Notes: a model not told the origin generated them from the sequence alone. A DNA stretch of 34,383 nucleotides from Coemansia sp. RSA 487 (GCA_027577595.1 JANBRJ010000131.1:1-34383); one strand, 5' to 3'; positions 1 through 9,720 are shown, numbered from the stretch's first letter. Translations and numbers: made by a program.

Positions 1-965
1 CATAGGAACAGAAGGAACCAAGTCTCGCGTTTATAAGTACATAAGAAAACCTGGATCCAAGTAGCATATTCTTATATACGTAGAAATGAAGTACACAATA
101 AATTTCGCATTCAAGCGTATAAATAATGCTTATCAGAGGTACTCATATAGCATTATTAAATAAGCAAAACCTTACTAGAACAAGGGTCACCTTTTAGTCA
201 CTAGCAACAGATATGTCTCGGATACCTGTTTGTTTACTATAAAGGTACAACAAACAGGCCCTTAATTATATAACAGTTGTCATCTGCTTATATATTATTT
301 ATCTTGTTTCGCGATCGAGGTAAACAAAAGCATGTTTACGTTTTGTCCATGGGTGCAGTCCGCCAAAAGCGTTTGTAAGGCAGTAGAACTCGGCAGCAGG
401 TGCCTACACTATAAAAATGAGGCAAAGCGTTTGCTGATGTACAAAATCAAAACAAGCAGTAAACTATGGAAAGTAAGAACGCAACGTCGTATTACAAGCA
501 GCAAATAATAAGCAATCTTGGATTAACAAAAAATTATTTTTCAGACGTTTTGTCAACATTCTTGGATCTATGTAAATATTGCAGTTACACGTTGGTTTAG
601 TTAACGTTTTAGATAACATTGAACATATTTACTGTTACCTGTGGCCCCTTTTGGTAAGCATTGTTATTATTTTGCAAACATAGATTACAGATACGAGAAT
701 GCGTTTTTTCTCGCATGTGCGCTTTGCGTTTATATAGATATTTGGTAAACAAATAACGAAACGTTATCCGCCAGCATTTCGCAGAAAGGCAATCCATTAT
801 ACGAATGCAAACACAAAATTTGGCAAGAGACCTTACAAAAAGCGGCCGACTAGGAGCATGCTACTAGAAATTGCAAGTCGTTCTAGCTGCCCCTTCGCTT
901 ATTTTTATTCAGTTATTTAGTTACATAATCCAGGTTTATACTTTTATAATAGATAGAGTATAAAA
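1..965. other. AT-rich intergenic region, no gene seen
   Basis: This stretch is strongly AT-rich with short, compositionally random ORFs only, and I find no convincing protein, tRNA or other RNA gene. It holds the upstream region of the forkhead gene that starts at 966. A TATA-like string sits at about 411-417 and an AT-rich TATA-like patch at about 940-950. A second TATAAAA string directly abuts the forkhead ATG and so is unlikely to be its TATA box. Confidence 0.6.
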
Positions 966-2345
966 ATGAATAAGCTCCATCGGTCTTCTCCACTAGAAAA
1001 AGACGACAATAAAAGGTCTGCAATTGATACTTCAGCAAACACACCACCCGCAGCTTCCATACCGTTCCCTAAAGATATAGTGTATGCCAAAAAGAGACGA
1101 CGCCCTCCGTATTCATACACTGCCCTAATTGCGCAAGCCATTATTTTGTCAAAGTCAAAGCAGCTGACGCTCCGCGAGATATATGACAGCATCAATGATA
1201 TGTATCCGCAGATATGCCAAGGGCCAGATATTGGGTGGCAGAACACAATTCGGCACAATCTCAGCCTGAACCAGTGCTTCAAGCGCATCCCTAGAAATCA
1301 GCTTCCACCGAGCCTCAGCTCAAAGTTACGGGGTAAAGGCAGCTACTGGACAGTTGACGTTACGCTCATGGACCCAAACACACGCAAGCGTCTTCAAGAA
1401 GCCATTGCACTGGGGAAACCGGCACCAGCCTCCGCCTTTAATCAGTCAGAATCGCAGCCAACACAGAGCAAAAGAACAAAGAAGAGTACTGGTACCTGTG
1501 CTCCGCCAATGCCTTCGCCGAGATGTTTCCCTGAAAGCACCGTCAGCTACCCTGTTACGTTTACACCACGCTCTTTTGGACCGTCGGAGGTGAATAGCCT
1601 ATCATCTTTTGCACGCTACAATGGAGATGACATCCATTATGTCAGCCCTGCAGTCCAGTCCTCGTCTCCTTATTTCCAGAGTACGATGAATTCTCCGATA
1701 ACAACCCTTCCAAGCATAACCGCAAAGCACGCTCATAAAAACTTTGCTCAAGGCTATTTCCCTACCAATAGCAGCAACAGTGGCGGAAATAACACTTGTC
1801 TTCCGCCCATTCTTCCTACAATACCTTCAGCCATTCCGTATGGGCTTTCAAGCGATAGGCAGTATATCCGAACACATAAGATTATGAATGGCAGCAACGA
1901 CGACAATAAAGGCCAATATGCTCCACTGATTCGACTTGAGCCACAAGCATCATATGCAGGTATCCCGCGCCTACCAAGTATCGAGAATAGATCCGCATGG
2001 GAAAGCAGCCCCGACAGCCCCCCACCATTGGGTGAAGCTAGTGCAATACAAGTTAATAAGTACGCAGGGTATCATTACGCTTACAGCACGGCAATATCAC
2101 ATACTCGATCAACTGCAAGAGTGGTTAACAGAACTAAGGAGCCTGCTTCACTCCGGTATTGGCCTGCTGTAGAGCCTGGGCCATCATCTGCTTCTTCAAC
2201 ACTAGAGTCAAGACAGCAAACACCACATTCCCTCTCTCCTGTTTCTACATGCTTGCCGTTGTCGGATAACACCACTTCACATACTATGAGTGAAGGAACA
2301 GCTGTAGAGGCTGAAAAATTAAACATCAAGCATTTGTTAAACTAG
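966..2345 (+). CDS. Forkhead (FOX) transcription factor
   Basis: A 459-residue nuclear DNA-binding protein with a forkhead (winged-helix) domain at about residues 46-145. The domain opens with RRPPYSYTALIAQAI. The recognition helix at 91-108 reads WQNTIRHNLSLNQCF, almost the family consensus, and wing 1 reads GKGSYWTVD. The rest (150-459) is Ser/Pro/Thr/Asn-rich, low complexity and probably disordered, as expected for an activation or regulatory tail. The start is the first Met of the frame, 45 residues before the domain; the next Met (residue 79) lies inside the domain, so no shorter start is possible. No intron is needed. Family assignment is very strong; target genes and subfamily cannot be told from sequence alone. 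It converges on the acyltransferase gene with 24 nt between stop codons. Confidence 0.95.
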   Translation: MNKLHRSSPLEKDDNKRSAIDTSANTPPAASIPFPKDIVYAKKRRRPPYSYTALIAQAIILSKSKQLTLREIYDSINDMYPQICQGPDIGWQNTIRHNLSLNQCFKRIPRNQLPPSLSSKLRGKGSYWTVDVTLMDPNTRKRLQEAIALGKPAPASAFNQSESQPTQSKRTKKSTGTCAPPMPSPRCFPESTVSYPVTFTPRSFGPSEVNSLSSFARYNGDDIHYVSPAVQSSSPYFQSTMNSPITTLPSITAKHAHKNFAQGYFPTNSSNSGGNNTCLPPILPTIPSAIPYGLSSDRQYIRTHKIMNGSNDDNKGQYAPLIRLEPQASYAGIPRLPSIENRSAWESSPDSPPPLGEASAIQVNKYAGYHYAYSTAISHTRSTARVVNRTKEPASLRYWPAVEPGPSSASSTLESRQQTPHSLSPVSTCLPLSDNTTSHTMSEGTAVEAEKLNIKHLLN

Positions 2346-2369
2346 CAGAATTTATATTTAAAAATTAAT

Positions 2370-3725
2370 CTATACTATTACCTGACAATATTCTAGCAAT
2401 TCATTATCCACCGACAAATTGTCAAAGTCAATATCCAGCATGCTTATTATTGCATCAATGCCGCCAGAGCCATTAATTGGCAGCCATATAGAAAATCCAG
2501 GGGTCAAATAATGCGGCACAAGGATCCTATCTGGTTTTCCATATCCAAAGTCGGTCTCGTAAAACGGAAAGCGTGAGCAGTTTGTAGTACAAAAGAACGA
2601 ACTGTCGCTATCGCATTTTGATTCCATATCGAGAATTGGCCCATGCTGGTTCAGAAAACGTAGGCACTGCTGAAGATACTTTGCATTGACGCCGCTGACC
2701 AAAGTACGAATAACGGCTGCTATTGTGTGCTTTGGTTGTTCGAGTAGCTTTTGCCGTGCAAGATCAATTTGCAAAGGAAAAGAAGCATTACCCATGTAAT
2801 TCTGCGGCAATTTAACCCGTCTTCTCACATCGCAAGCAAACATTAACCGGTGTTGTGTGGTTGCGTAAGATGATCGGGCAATTGCTCGCCATATAAGTGC
2901 AGTCAAAGCATCGTTGATAGAAACGGCGGCTTCACTAACTGAAAAGTCGGTTTTTAGACGGTTTAGCGAGTCATTTGAGAATCTAAATATGTGCATTGAT
3001 CCAGAGCCCTGTGGTGTGGAGGGTGTAAACGAATCACACGACTCTCTGTCGCTTTCCTGAGGTCTTTGCATATTCAACGTGTTGCTGTTATTTGGCTCAC
3101 TAATGTAGCCTATAGCTTTGAGTAGTGTTTGGCGGTCAAAGTTCAATACAGGATATTCTACAGGCGTTTTTTGATGGGAACCAGTACAGATTTCCACACC
3201 TGAGCGAACAGCGTTGCTCCAAAAGCGCATAAACGATGTAAACCCAGTGCCATCCATTACGCTGTGGCGAGTCTTGACACGCAACGCCACTCCAGTGTTG
3301 TCTCCAAATCGCAATAGTACTGCCGACAAAAACAGCGGACTTCCTTTGTGTAGCTCGACTGTATCTTGAGTATCCAGCCCTTCTGGCCAGCTGTTCCAGT
3401 GGTACTTTGATCCTGCTAGCGTTTCAAACAACATGTCTGTGTGTATTTCCTTAAAACATGGGACGTTGGGGCATAGTTGATCGACAAACACTGTTTCATG
3501 ATTGCGTTCAGTGTTTATGTGGCCAAGCAAAATACTAAAATGCTGTGCTGCTTTGGCAAACCCGTCGAGAAGAGAAGCAGTTGGCATAAAATCTGGCCGT
3601 TTTTGTCCATTTGGATAAAAGTAAACAAACATGATGTGCGAGTCCCCTTGCGCTATATCAATAGGTGCTAGCACGTACTCTTGGTCTGTGCGTTTTACGC
3701 AAGAGTTTTCTATTGCAACAACCAT
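2370..3725 (-). CDS. BAHD-like (HXXXD) CoA-dependent acyltransferase
   Basis: A 451-residue soluble protein of the transferase/BAHD superfamily, which moves acyl groups from acyl-CoA to an alcohol or amine. The catalytic HXXXD motif is RHSVMDG at about 153-159 (His154, Asp158). The structural DFGWG motif of the family appears as DFGYGKP near residue 390, in the expected C-terminal place. The length fits the family (about 430-480). A BAHD-like start (VLAPIDIAQGD) and a complete C-terminus suggest an intact gene without introns. The acceptor is unknown: fungal members act on secondary metabolites, trichothecenes, sterols and similar substrates, and no biosynthetic cluster surrounds this gene. 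It is convergent with the forkhead gene. Confidence 0.88.
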   Translation of the reverse strand: MVVAIENSCVKRTDQEYVLAPIDIAQGDSHIMFVYFYPNGQKRPDFMPTASLLDGFAKAAQHFSILLGHINTERNHETVFVDQLCPNVPCFKEIHTDMLFETLAGSKYHWNSWPEGLDTQDTVELHKGSPLFLSAVLLRFGDNTGVALRVKTRHSVMDGTGFTSFMRFWSNAVRSGVEICTGSHQKTPVEYPVLNFDRQTLLKAIGYISEPNNSNTLNMQRPQESDRESCDSFTPSTPQGSGSMHIFRFSNDSLNRLKTDFSVSEAAVSINDALTALIWRAIARSSYATTQHRLMFACDVRRRVKLPQNYMGNASFPLQIDLARQKLLEQPKHTIAAVIRTLVSGVNAKYLQQCLRFLNQHGPILDMESKCDSDSSFFCTTNCSRFPFYETDFGYGKPDRILVPHYLTPGFSIWLPINGSGGIDAIISMLDIDFDNLSVDNELLEYCQVIV

Positions 3726-4464
3726 TGGGGGCTATCTGTAATGTTATATAAACTAAGGAATATAGCAAGAAAAAGTATATTCTAAATAATTTTATACAGG
3801 AAAATCATAAGGATGGAATAGCAAAAAGCAAAGTGCTTTATTCCCTTTGGTTTTGTTTCATTATCAACACAAGCGTTAAGGAACTGCAGTCAAGCCTTTT
3901 TAAGCGCTGGCGGTTTCTCGTCTAACTGCGCTTTGGGTACATTGTTTTGGTGCTGTTTGGATAGCTCTGACAATTTAGGGACTTGTCCCTCTTCCAGCCT
4001 CGATTATATTGGGCAAAGACAATTGCACTATTGAGTTTTTGTCAAACTAATGGTGGCTTTGAAGAGAGATGTGGCAGAAATAAACAAACACAAGCTCGTT
4101 TTGATCGTCAATTTTGGAAGGAAAAAGCCCCTACTTGTCTGGATATATCCCCCCTTTTTTCTTGGATAGATTTTATTGTCTATGTTGGGAACGGTAAACC
4201 ATCAACTTATCAAAGGAGCAATTCTGTGAATGCACACTATACAGGAATATGATAACTAGCAGTGTTATTCGATAATGATGTCTTGGCGAAGACGCTACAC
4301 AATTATCTTGTGGCCACAATCCTCAAGCGATATCTTTAAATATAAATTATTAGCTATATTCCAAAAAAGAAATAGCAATTACTAGCATTAGATGGTGAAT
4401 GAATATCTTTGAAATTAATGTATATATGTAGAAGCAAATGTATGTAAGAATCTGAATAGTCTGC
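3726..4464. other. Intergenic region, no gene seen
   Basis: This AT-rich spacer contains the upstream region of the acyltransferase gene on the minus strand. The longest open frame (89 codons, plus strand, about 3983-4252) has no recognisable domain and its composition matches the flanking non-coding DNA, so I do not call it. I see no RNA gene. Confidence 0.5.
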
Positions 4465-4701
4465 CTATTTTGCAAGCGCCGAAGCTACACGCGCCTCATA
4501 GTTTGGTTTTTGTGATCTGACGTTCAATGTGCTGGCCGTGGGAGATTTTACTGCTACTTCTAGCGTTATTGATGAGCGAGGTGTTCCGGCAGAATATACA
4601 GTGGCCGTTTCCTCTGCAGGAGAGGGCTTGGCGCTGCTACGCTTGAATAGGGCTTTGACCTTGGCAGAAAGGCTGGCTTTTAGAGAGGCGTTTGGTTCCA
4701 T
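4465..4701 (-). CDS. Small basic Ser/Ala/Lys-rich protein, function unknown
   Basis: A 78-codon ORF. The protein is rich in Ser, Ala, Lys and Pro and starts with a possible amphipathic basic helix (SLKASLSAKVKALFKRSSAK). A Ser/Thr/Pro-rich middle follows, and it ends NYEARVASALAK. There is no signal peptide or membrane segment. Support is compositional: the ORF is visibly GC-richer than both AT-rich flanks, its codons look like those of the confident genes, and a TATA-like patch lies just upstream on the same strand. A shorter 64-codon ORF runs on the opposite strand over the same bases, so the strand call is not certain. I recognise no family. Confidence 0.45.
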   Translation of the reverse strand: MEPNASLKASLSAKVKALFKRSSAKPSPAEETATVYSAGTPRSSITLEVAVKSPTASTLNVRSQKPNYEARVASALAK

Positions 4702-5476
4702 TGTTTCGGCACGTATGTTATAGAATAAATGTATACAGTATATTAATTGGGGATTGATTGAAATGGATGGAATGTCAAGTAAATGTGAGCATGCCAGACA
4801 ACGAGCTTCCTTTTATACCAGGTTCTCTTATGCGCGGTACAAAGTGGTGTATAATTTGCTGATGACAAATAAAGTATGCAGTTTTCTTGAAATTTTGAAT
4901 GCGAGGTGTCAACAACAAACTTCATGTGGACAAACTGCGTATAGTTTCCTCTTTGCGATGAAACCGCAGCAACATCAACAGGACAGTGCATTAATTTAGA
5001 ATACCCATTGCTTGAATGATTAGTCAGTAGACGAGATTATCCACAAAAATAGTGACAGGCATGTGTTTTTTTTTGGCAATCAGCACTGGCCATGCGTAGA
5101 AACTTGCATCACACATTCTAAAAGGAAGCAAAGTTGCTGAAACAAACCATAAAAATTGAATACATTCTCCTCTGCCACAACGAAACCGTGCTTCGAAGGA
5201 CCAAAAATACAAGTTTATTTTACCATTTTCCTTTTATGTTATCAAACATGACCCTTTATCATTGGCAAGGTATAACCAATATCTGACCAATGCTGTGTTC
5301 GGGATTGACGCCAGTCAATTATTTTGTTGGAAAAAGCATATTTATCGGATGGCCATCTGGATGATCAGCCAAGAAGGAAACCCAAATCTGTAACCGCAGC
5401 TTACAAATTGCCAAGTAGTATTCTACGCTGTTCTTCATCCTTCAGCTTTGCCAAAAATATAATGATGAACATGTAG
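4702..5476. other. Intergenic region, no gene seen
   Basis: AT-rich spacer between the small protein and the 3' end of the FH3-like gene. Short ORFs on both strands show no domain or coding composition. A TGATGA string near 4860 resembles a box C element, but I find no matching box D with flanking complementarity, so I do not call a C/D snoRNA. Confidence 0.5.
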
Positions 5477-6589
5477 CTATTCATCAGAAGGCATTGCAGG
5501 GTTGTGTAGTCTAATATCCTCACCATATGTGTGCCGAAAGCGCTTGGCTTCATGGTGTGCTTTGGATCCGGCAAGCTCAGGCTCCTCAAGCAGCTTTAAG
5601 CACCTGTACAGTGGTGTATCAAGAAGCTCTTTGCGCACACGAAGCCTTTCATCCGCAGCTCCATGTGCTTCGACAATTGCATTGGCCAGAGCAAGCGCAC
5701 AAGCAACGGTTCTATCGGATAATGCGGCCTGATCGTTGCTGTGGTTTTTGGCCCGGTTCTGAATAGATACAGTTTCTACTCGTGGATCGCCCTCCTTGTG
5801 ACTGTTTTCCCTGAGTGGAGCCTGCTGTTGGTGCTGCGGAAACTCTAGACACGCAAAGTCCGAAGCAAACGCAAACGCAGAGTTTCCCAGGGTATCGAAG
5901 CGATTGCGCAATGTAAGAGCGTCCATTGCACGCGAAAAGGCGTCCATGACGGCATAGATGCCTGTCTCAGACTCCCACCTACCATCAGCCTTGGCTCGCC
6001 TAACCGAATGTTTTGTGCAAAGCTTGGTAAGAGTCCGAAAAACAGCAGTAAGCATTGTTGGGTTGTGAATGAAGCAAATAGATAAAACAAGACTGGTTGG
6101 TATCGATGTGCGTGCAACAGCCGCGGTTCCTACGCTCATCGTGACCAAATACGAAACGCATTGTACGGCTTCCATAGCCGTCTTCTCTGGGATTTCTGCA
6201 TACTTGTCGAATTGTCCATCGTCTGTTTCGACCACGCTTGCAAGACTGTAGTTTTGGGCATCAGCTTGCGAGGCTTGCGCACAGACCCAGCATACGACGA
6301 TGTGCTCGAGCACTTCGATTGCATTTGTTTTGGCTGCTGGATGGGCATTGGTGTAGTTTTGCGGCGACTCGAGATGGCGTCGTAGTGCTTTGAGCGCTAG
6401 CTCCAGTGCCGGCACATCAATTGGTGTGGAATAGAGGGTGCTGCTGACGACATTTACAAGTGCTTGGGTGTGGTGGGTCCGCAGATTGTCTAGATGCAGG
6501 GTTGGTGTCGATGATACAGAGCTGTCGCACCGACTTGGCGTTGGTACACGGTTGTTGTTTCTGCTGCTCGATGTGTCTGGGCTGTTCAT
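5477..6589 (-). CDS. Formin GBD/FH3-like (armadillo) protein lacking FH1/FH2
   Basis: A 370-residue, mostly helical protein. Residues about 135-190 (AVQCVSYLVTMSVGTAAVAR, then a hydrophobic helix and TAVFRTLTKLC) follow the pattern of the armadillo repeats in the GTPase-binding/FH3 region of diaphanous-type formins. So do GIYAVMDAFSRAMDALTLRNRF (210-230) and VACALALANAIVEAHGAADE followed by LRVRKELLDTPLYRCLKLLEE (295-336); these correspond to the formin pattern of an asparagine-alanine helix followed by RxRxEL and a leucine-rich helix. In formins this part binds Rho GTPases and places the protein in the cell. Here the chain stops 35 residues later, with no proline-rich FH1 and no actin-nucleating FH2. 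Residues 1-30 are Ser/Asn-rich and residues 250-290 form a disordered loop. The family call rests on pattern recognition only; another ARM-repeat protein is possible. No intron is evident. Confidence 0.6.
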   Translation of the reverse strand: MNSPDTSSSRNNNRVPTPSRCDSSVSSTPTLHLDNLRTHHTQALVNVVSSTLYSTPIDVPALELALKALRRHLESPQNYTNAHPAAKTNAIEVLEHIVVCWVCAQASQADAQNYSLASVVETDDGQFDKYAEIPEKTAMEAVQCVSYLVTMSVGTAAVARTSIPTSLVLSICFIHNPTMLTAVFRTLTKLCTKHSVRRAKADGRWESETGIYAVMDAFSRAMDALTLRNRFDTLGNSAFAFASDFACLEFPQHQQQAPLRENSHKEGDPRVETVSIQNRAKNHSNDQAALSDRTVACALALANAIVEAHGAADERLRVRKELLDTPLYRCLKLLEEPELAGSKAHHEAKRFRHTYGEDIRLHNPAMPSDE

Positions 6590-6919
6590 CTCCTGTGGTT
6601 CGATAAATCAGCAATGTTTAATGAAAGAGTGTGGAAGGGAAAAACTGGTTTGCAGCATCAAAATCCACATTGGGTGTGCATATATATCCAGAAAATGCCG
6701 TCTCATTCTCTGAACATGTAGGCAAAAGAATGCTAGGGGAACCAAACCCCTTCCCCCCCCGAGAAAGAGGAACAAATCGTTAGCTACTGCAAACCATCAT
6801 TGAAACCCAAAGGCAGTAGAAATCGAGATAGAATGTGTATATATTGTAGTTCGACAACAGATAAAACAGAACTGGACTGAACTGGACAAAAAATACCAAT
6901 CAATTGGGCATTGTATAAG
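6590..6919. other. Intergenic spacer
   Basis: This holds the upstream region of the FH3-like gene and the 3' region of the mitochondrial carrier, both on the minus strand. A run of eight or more C residues lies near 6751-6760. No gene or RNA is seen. Confidence 0.5.
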
Positions 6920-7843
6920 TTAGAAATCCAGAGACTTGACGGTCCATTCGTAGGCAACAAATGTAGCAGCGTTTGCGGGGAAGGCCCTGAGGATGGTCGG
7001 CCCAAAGCCACGGAACATGATCCGAATGCCAGATGTCTTGATCTCGCTCACCAAAGCCTTGGAAGCATCCAGAGCAGACTTGTACTTGTAGTTCATCTGA
7101 ATGCGCGACTTTACCACATCCTGCGGGTATGCGGTCAGCCATGCCGAGATACCTGCACATCCACCAGCAAAGAACTGCTCAAAGCCGTTGCTCTTTGCGC
7201 CATCAGCTATGCCCAGGCGACGGTAAACAAAAATGGACTTTAAACCCTCGTACAGGCCAAAGTACGCCCAGAAGCTGGGGATATCGCGCAGAATAGTGAT
7301 TCCCAATCCACGATATAGCCCACCGAATCCGCGCTCCTGGACCGTACGCACGCCACAGTTGAAGACACCCGTGTACGGCTTGTGGCCAGGCACTGTTGCT
7401 GCTCCGAACTGCGTCTGGAGCTTGACTTTGAGCAGCTCCACAGGGCAGTTGAGGAATGACATGACGCCGCCAGCAAGCCCACCGGCAACGGCCTTTTGGG
7501 ATATTGTCAGCGGCTGCGACGAGTTTGCCTGCAGCAGGCGCTGGAAGTAGCCGTTTGCAGCAAACACCACGGCGTTGCAGAAGCCGATCCCGGTCAGCGG
7601 AGACGTGACACCCTTGTATAAGCCTGCAAATCCTTCGCCGCGGATAGTCGCCCGCACGCAATCCATGCTGCTCGAGTAGAGCGGCGGGCTCGGCTGCGTC
7701 TGCATGCGCACCTTGACGGTGTCGAACGGATGGCCCACCACCACTTGCGCCCAGCCGCCCATCGTGCCGGCGGCAAACTCGACCATCGCCTTGGGGACGA
7801 TGGTCTGCTTTTTCTGCGTCGGTACTACTGTCTCTGCCTCCAT
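6920..7843 (-). CDS. Mitochondrial carrier (SLC25), carnitine/acylcarnitine-YMC-like group
   Basis: A 307-residue inner-membrane solute carrier with the three tandem ~100-residue repeats of the SLC25 family. The three signature motifs are HPFDTVKVR (38-46), CPVELLKVK and YPQDVVKSR, and repeat-end motifs such as GLYKGV, GLYRGLG and MFRGFGP are present. The matrix-side substrate region of helix 4 reads ILRDIPSFWAYF; an Arg-Asp pair here is typical of carnitine/acylcarnitine carriers, whereas ornithine carriers usually carry Arg-Glu. Helix 6 reads LRAFPANAATF, as in the CAC/ORT/YMC branch. The N-terminal repeat (AAGTMGGWAQVVVGHPF) also resembles yeast Ymc proteins. The exact substrate (carnitine esters, basic amino acids or others) is therefore unresolved. 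It is divergent from the ABHD gene. Confidence 0.93.
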   Translation of the reverse strand: MEAETVVPTQKKQTIVPKAMVEFAAGTMGGWAQVVVGHPFDTVKVRMQTQPSPPLYSSSMDCVRATIRGEGFAGLYKGVTSPLTGIGFCNAVVFAANGYFQRLLQANSSQPLTISQKAVAGGLAGGVMSFLNCPVELLKVKLQTQFGAATVPGHKPYTGVFNCGVRTVQERGFGGLYRGLGITILRDIPSFWAYFGLYEGLKSIFVYRRLGIADGAKSNGFEQFFAGGCAGISAWLTAYPQDVVKSRIQMNYKYKSALDASKALVSEIKTSGIRIMFRGFGPTILRAFPANAATFVAYEWTVKSLDF

Positions 7844-8317
7844 GTGCGCGGTTTGTTCGATGAAGCGCTGCTTGCTGGTTATTACAAATATAAAACAAAG
7901 CCTTGAACTATTTGAATGTGTGGGAAAGGAGATAAAAGAAGCAAACTAAAAAGGAACAAGGTGTGCAACAGCAAAGTCCTTCTTGCCCAACCGGAAGAGC
8001 GATCGGCTGTGGGCAACAGCAGTCTCCTTGAAAAAATTGCAGCAGGTTCTGCTTTTGACTCATTTCTTGGGCGAGCACCAATGGCACGTGAGTGAATCAA
8101 GCAAAAAGGGAATAAAAAGCCTATCAAGATCTAGCCAGTCAGAAGCGGCCAAATTATTCGCTTTTGTCTGATCACCAGTTCCGTTTTTTTGCTCTTTTCA
8201 CTGTTTGCTTTCATCTCTTTTTTGCCTTCTTTGCTGTTACTACTTTGCCTTTGAGTTTACACATACTATCCTCATACTTTGCCAGCAGAAGAGCGGGTAA
8301 AAAATCAAACATAATCC
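7844..8317. other. Divergent promoter region of carrier and hydrolase
   Basis: This 474 bp region lies between the starts of two divergently transcribed genes and must contain both promoters. It carries adjacent CCAAT and CACGTG strings (listed separately) and a TATA-like AT-rich patch on the carrier side at about 7885-7900. No separate gene is seen. Confidence 0.6.
8078..8090. promoter_or_regulatory. Adjacent CCAAT box and CACGTG E-box
   Basis: CCAAT at 8078-8082 is followed two bases later by the palindrome CACGTG at 8085-8090, within the divergent promoter. In fungi, CCAAT is the site of the Hap2/3/5 (CBF) complex and CACGTG is bound by bHLH factors. Hap control of mitochondrial carrier genes is common, so a role in both flanking genes is plausible but inferred from two short strings only. 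Confidence 0.4.
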
Positions 8318-9436
8318 ATGATTTACGCAATCCTAGCAGCGATGGGAGGAACGGAGGAAACGGTTTCGTCAATTGTGAATTGGGCGCCGACGGTCTCCTA
8401 TTACACGCTTCTAATGGTATGTGGAGTGTCAATGTTTGGGCTTTCCGCAGTATGGTTGTTCCAGCGTGACATGGTGTACCCGGCAGCATTCCCAGCGCAT
8501 TCGCGCGAAAGAGTACCGCTGCCTTCGCAATTTGGAATGCCGCATTTCGATGACATTCGCCTAGAGACGCCCGACAAGGTGCTGATACGTGGATACCTGA
8601 TCAAGCAAGCGACAGACGAGGAGACAAAGCGGGCATCGACACTGCTGTACTTCCATGCCAACGCCGGAAACATGGGCCACCGACTGCCGATAGCAAAGCA
8701 TATGTACGACCAGATGAAGTGCAACATCTTCATGCTGTCGTACCGCGGATACGGGCTGTCTGACGGGCAGCCATCGGAGACTGGAATCAAGGCCGATGCG
8801 CTGACAGCGCTGGAGTTCATCCGGTCGCATCCGCTCACAGCCAACACCAAGCTTGTGGCATACGGACAGTCGCTGGGTGGTGCGGTGGCCATCGACCTTG
8901 TAGCTGCCAACGAACCCGAGTTTGCTGGACTCGTTCTGGAGAACACTTTCCTGTCAATTCCGAAGCTGGTGCCGCATGTGCTGCCGGTCCTCAAGTACCT
9001 GACGTTTCTGGCGTCAGAAAAGTGGGTGTCCGAAGCGGCCATCCGCAAAATCACCGCAGTGCCGATTCTCTTCCTCTCTGGGCTACAGGACGATCTAGTG
9101 CCGCCGCCGCATATGCGCAAACTGTATGAGTTGGCGCAGCGCAACCAGGATGGCGAGAAGATGAAGGTCGCGTGGGAAGAGTTCCCAGACGGCAAGCACA
9201 ACGACACATGCGTCCAGCCAAACTACTTTGAGGCCATCGCAAAGTGGTGGAAAGATACGGTCGATGCTGCCGACCCCTACGTGCCAACTGGGCGTCTTGG
9301 CACGCTGGAGGCACGCGAATCTGTTGAAAAGTCGGATGGTGAGAACATTTACAAGGTCGAATCTGCCGCCTCGGCCTCTGCTGAGAAGAGCCACTCGGAT
9401 GTTGACCTTGCTGCTTCTGACAAAAAGACCGATTAG
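8318..9436 (+). CDS. Alpha/beta hydrolase, ABHD13/Bem46 type
   Basis: A 372-residue, probably membrane-anchored serine hydrolase. A single hydrophobic segment lies at about 25-48. The hydrolase fold follows, with the oxyanion-side motif YFHANAGNMGHR (111-122), the YRGYGLSDG loop (142-150), the nucleophile elbow GQSLGG with Ser185, the acid at about Asp258 (SGLQDDLVPP) and His294 (GKHNDT). All three triad residues are present, so it should be active. These motifs, especially HANAGNMGHR and SYRGYGxSxGxPSE, are typical of the ABHD13/Bem46 group, whose natural substrates are poorly defined. The C-terminal 50 residues are acidic and Ser/Ala-rich. A second Met at residue 9 is an alternative start that leaves the membrane segment intact. 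Confidence 0.92.
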   Translation: MIYAILAAMGGTEETVSSIVNWAPTVSYYTLLMVCGVSMFGLSAVWLFQRDMVYPAAFPAHSRERVPLPSQFGMPHFDDIRLETPDKVLIRGYLIKQATDEETKRASTLLYFHANAGNMGHRLPIAKHMYDQMKCNIFMLSYRGYGLSDGQPSETGIKADALTALEFIRSHPLTANTKLVAYGQSLGGAVAIDLVAANEPEFAGLVLENTFLSIPKLVPHVLPVLKYLTFLASEKWVSEAAIRKITAVPILFLSGLQDDLVPPPHMRKLYELAQRNQDGEKMKVAWEEFPDGKHNDTCVQPNYFEAIAKWWKDTVDAADPYVPTGRLGTLEARESVEKSDGENIYKVESAASASAEKSHSDVDLAASDKKTD

Positions 9437-9720
9437 TTTATATCTATGTTTAACCAAATTATGAGTAAATAAATTTATATTCTAGCTTTTTTCTTTAATT
9501 TTTCAATCCAATCAATCTCCTAAAAAAATGTGTGTATAGGTGATTCTTACACTTCCATTTGTTAAATTTTGGCATGTCCAAAATTTTTCTGCAATCATCC
9601 CTTGGCTCTGCTCTCCTTTTTTCAACTTTTTTTTTTTCCAAAATATAAACGGATTCTTAGATACCAATAAAAAAGTGGATTTTTTCGTATAGCTTTTTTC
9701 CATATAACAACTAAAGAACA

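Noticed and set aside
957-968. TATAAAA string abutting the forkhead ATG as a TATA box
   Set aside because: It would place the transcription start inside the coding region, and no usable downstream Met precedes the forkhead domain.
3983-4252. 89-codon plus-strand ORF
   Set aside because: No domain, composition like the non-coding flanks, and no promoter signal.
8401-9207. 268-codon minus-strand ORF opposite the hydrolase gene
   Set aside because: It is the antisense shadow of a clear ABHD gene with an intact catalytic triad.
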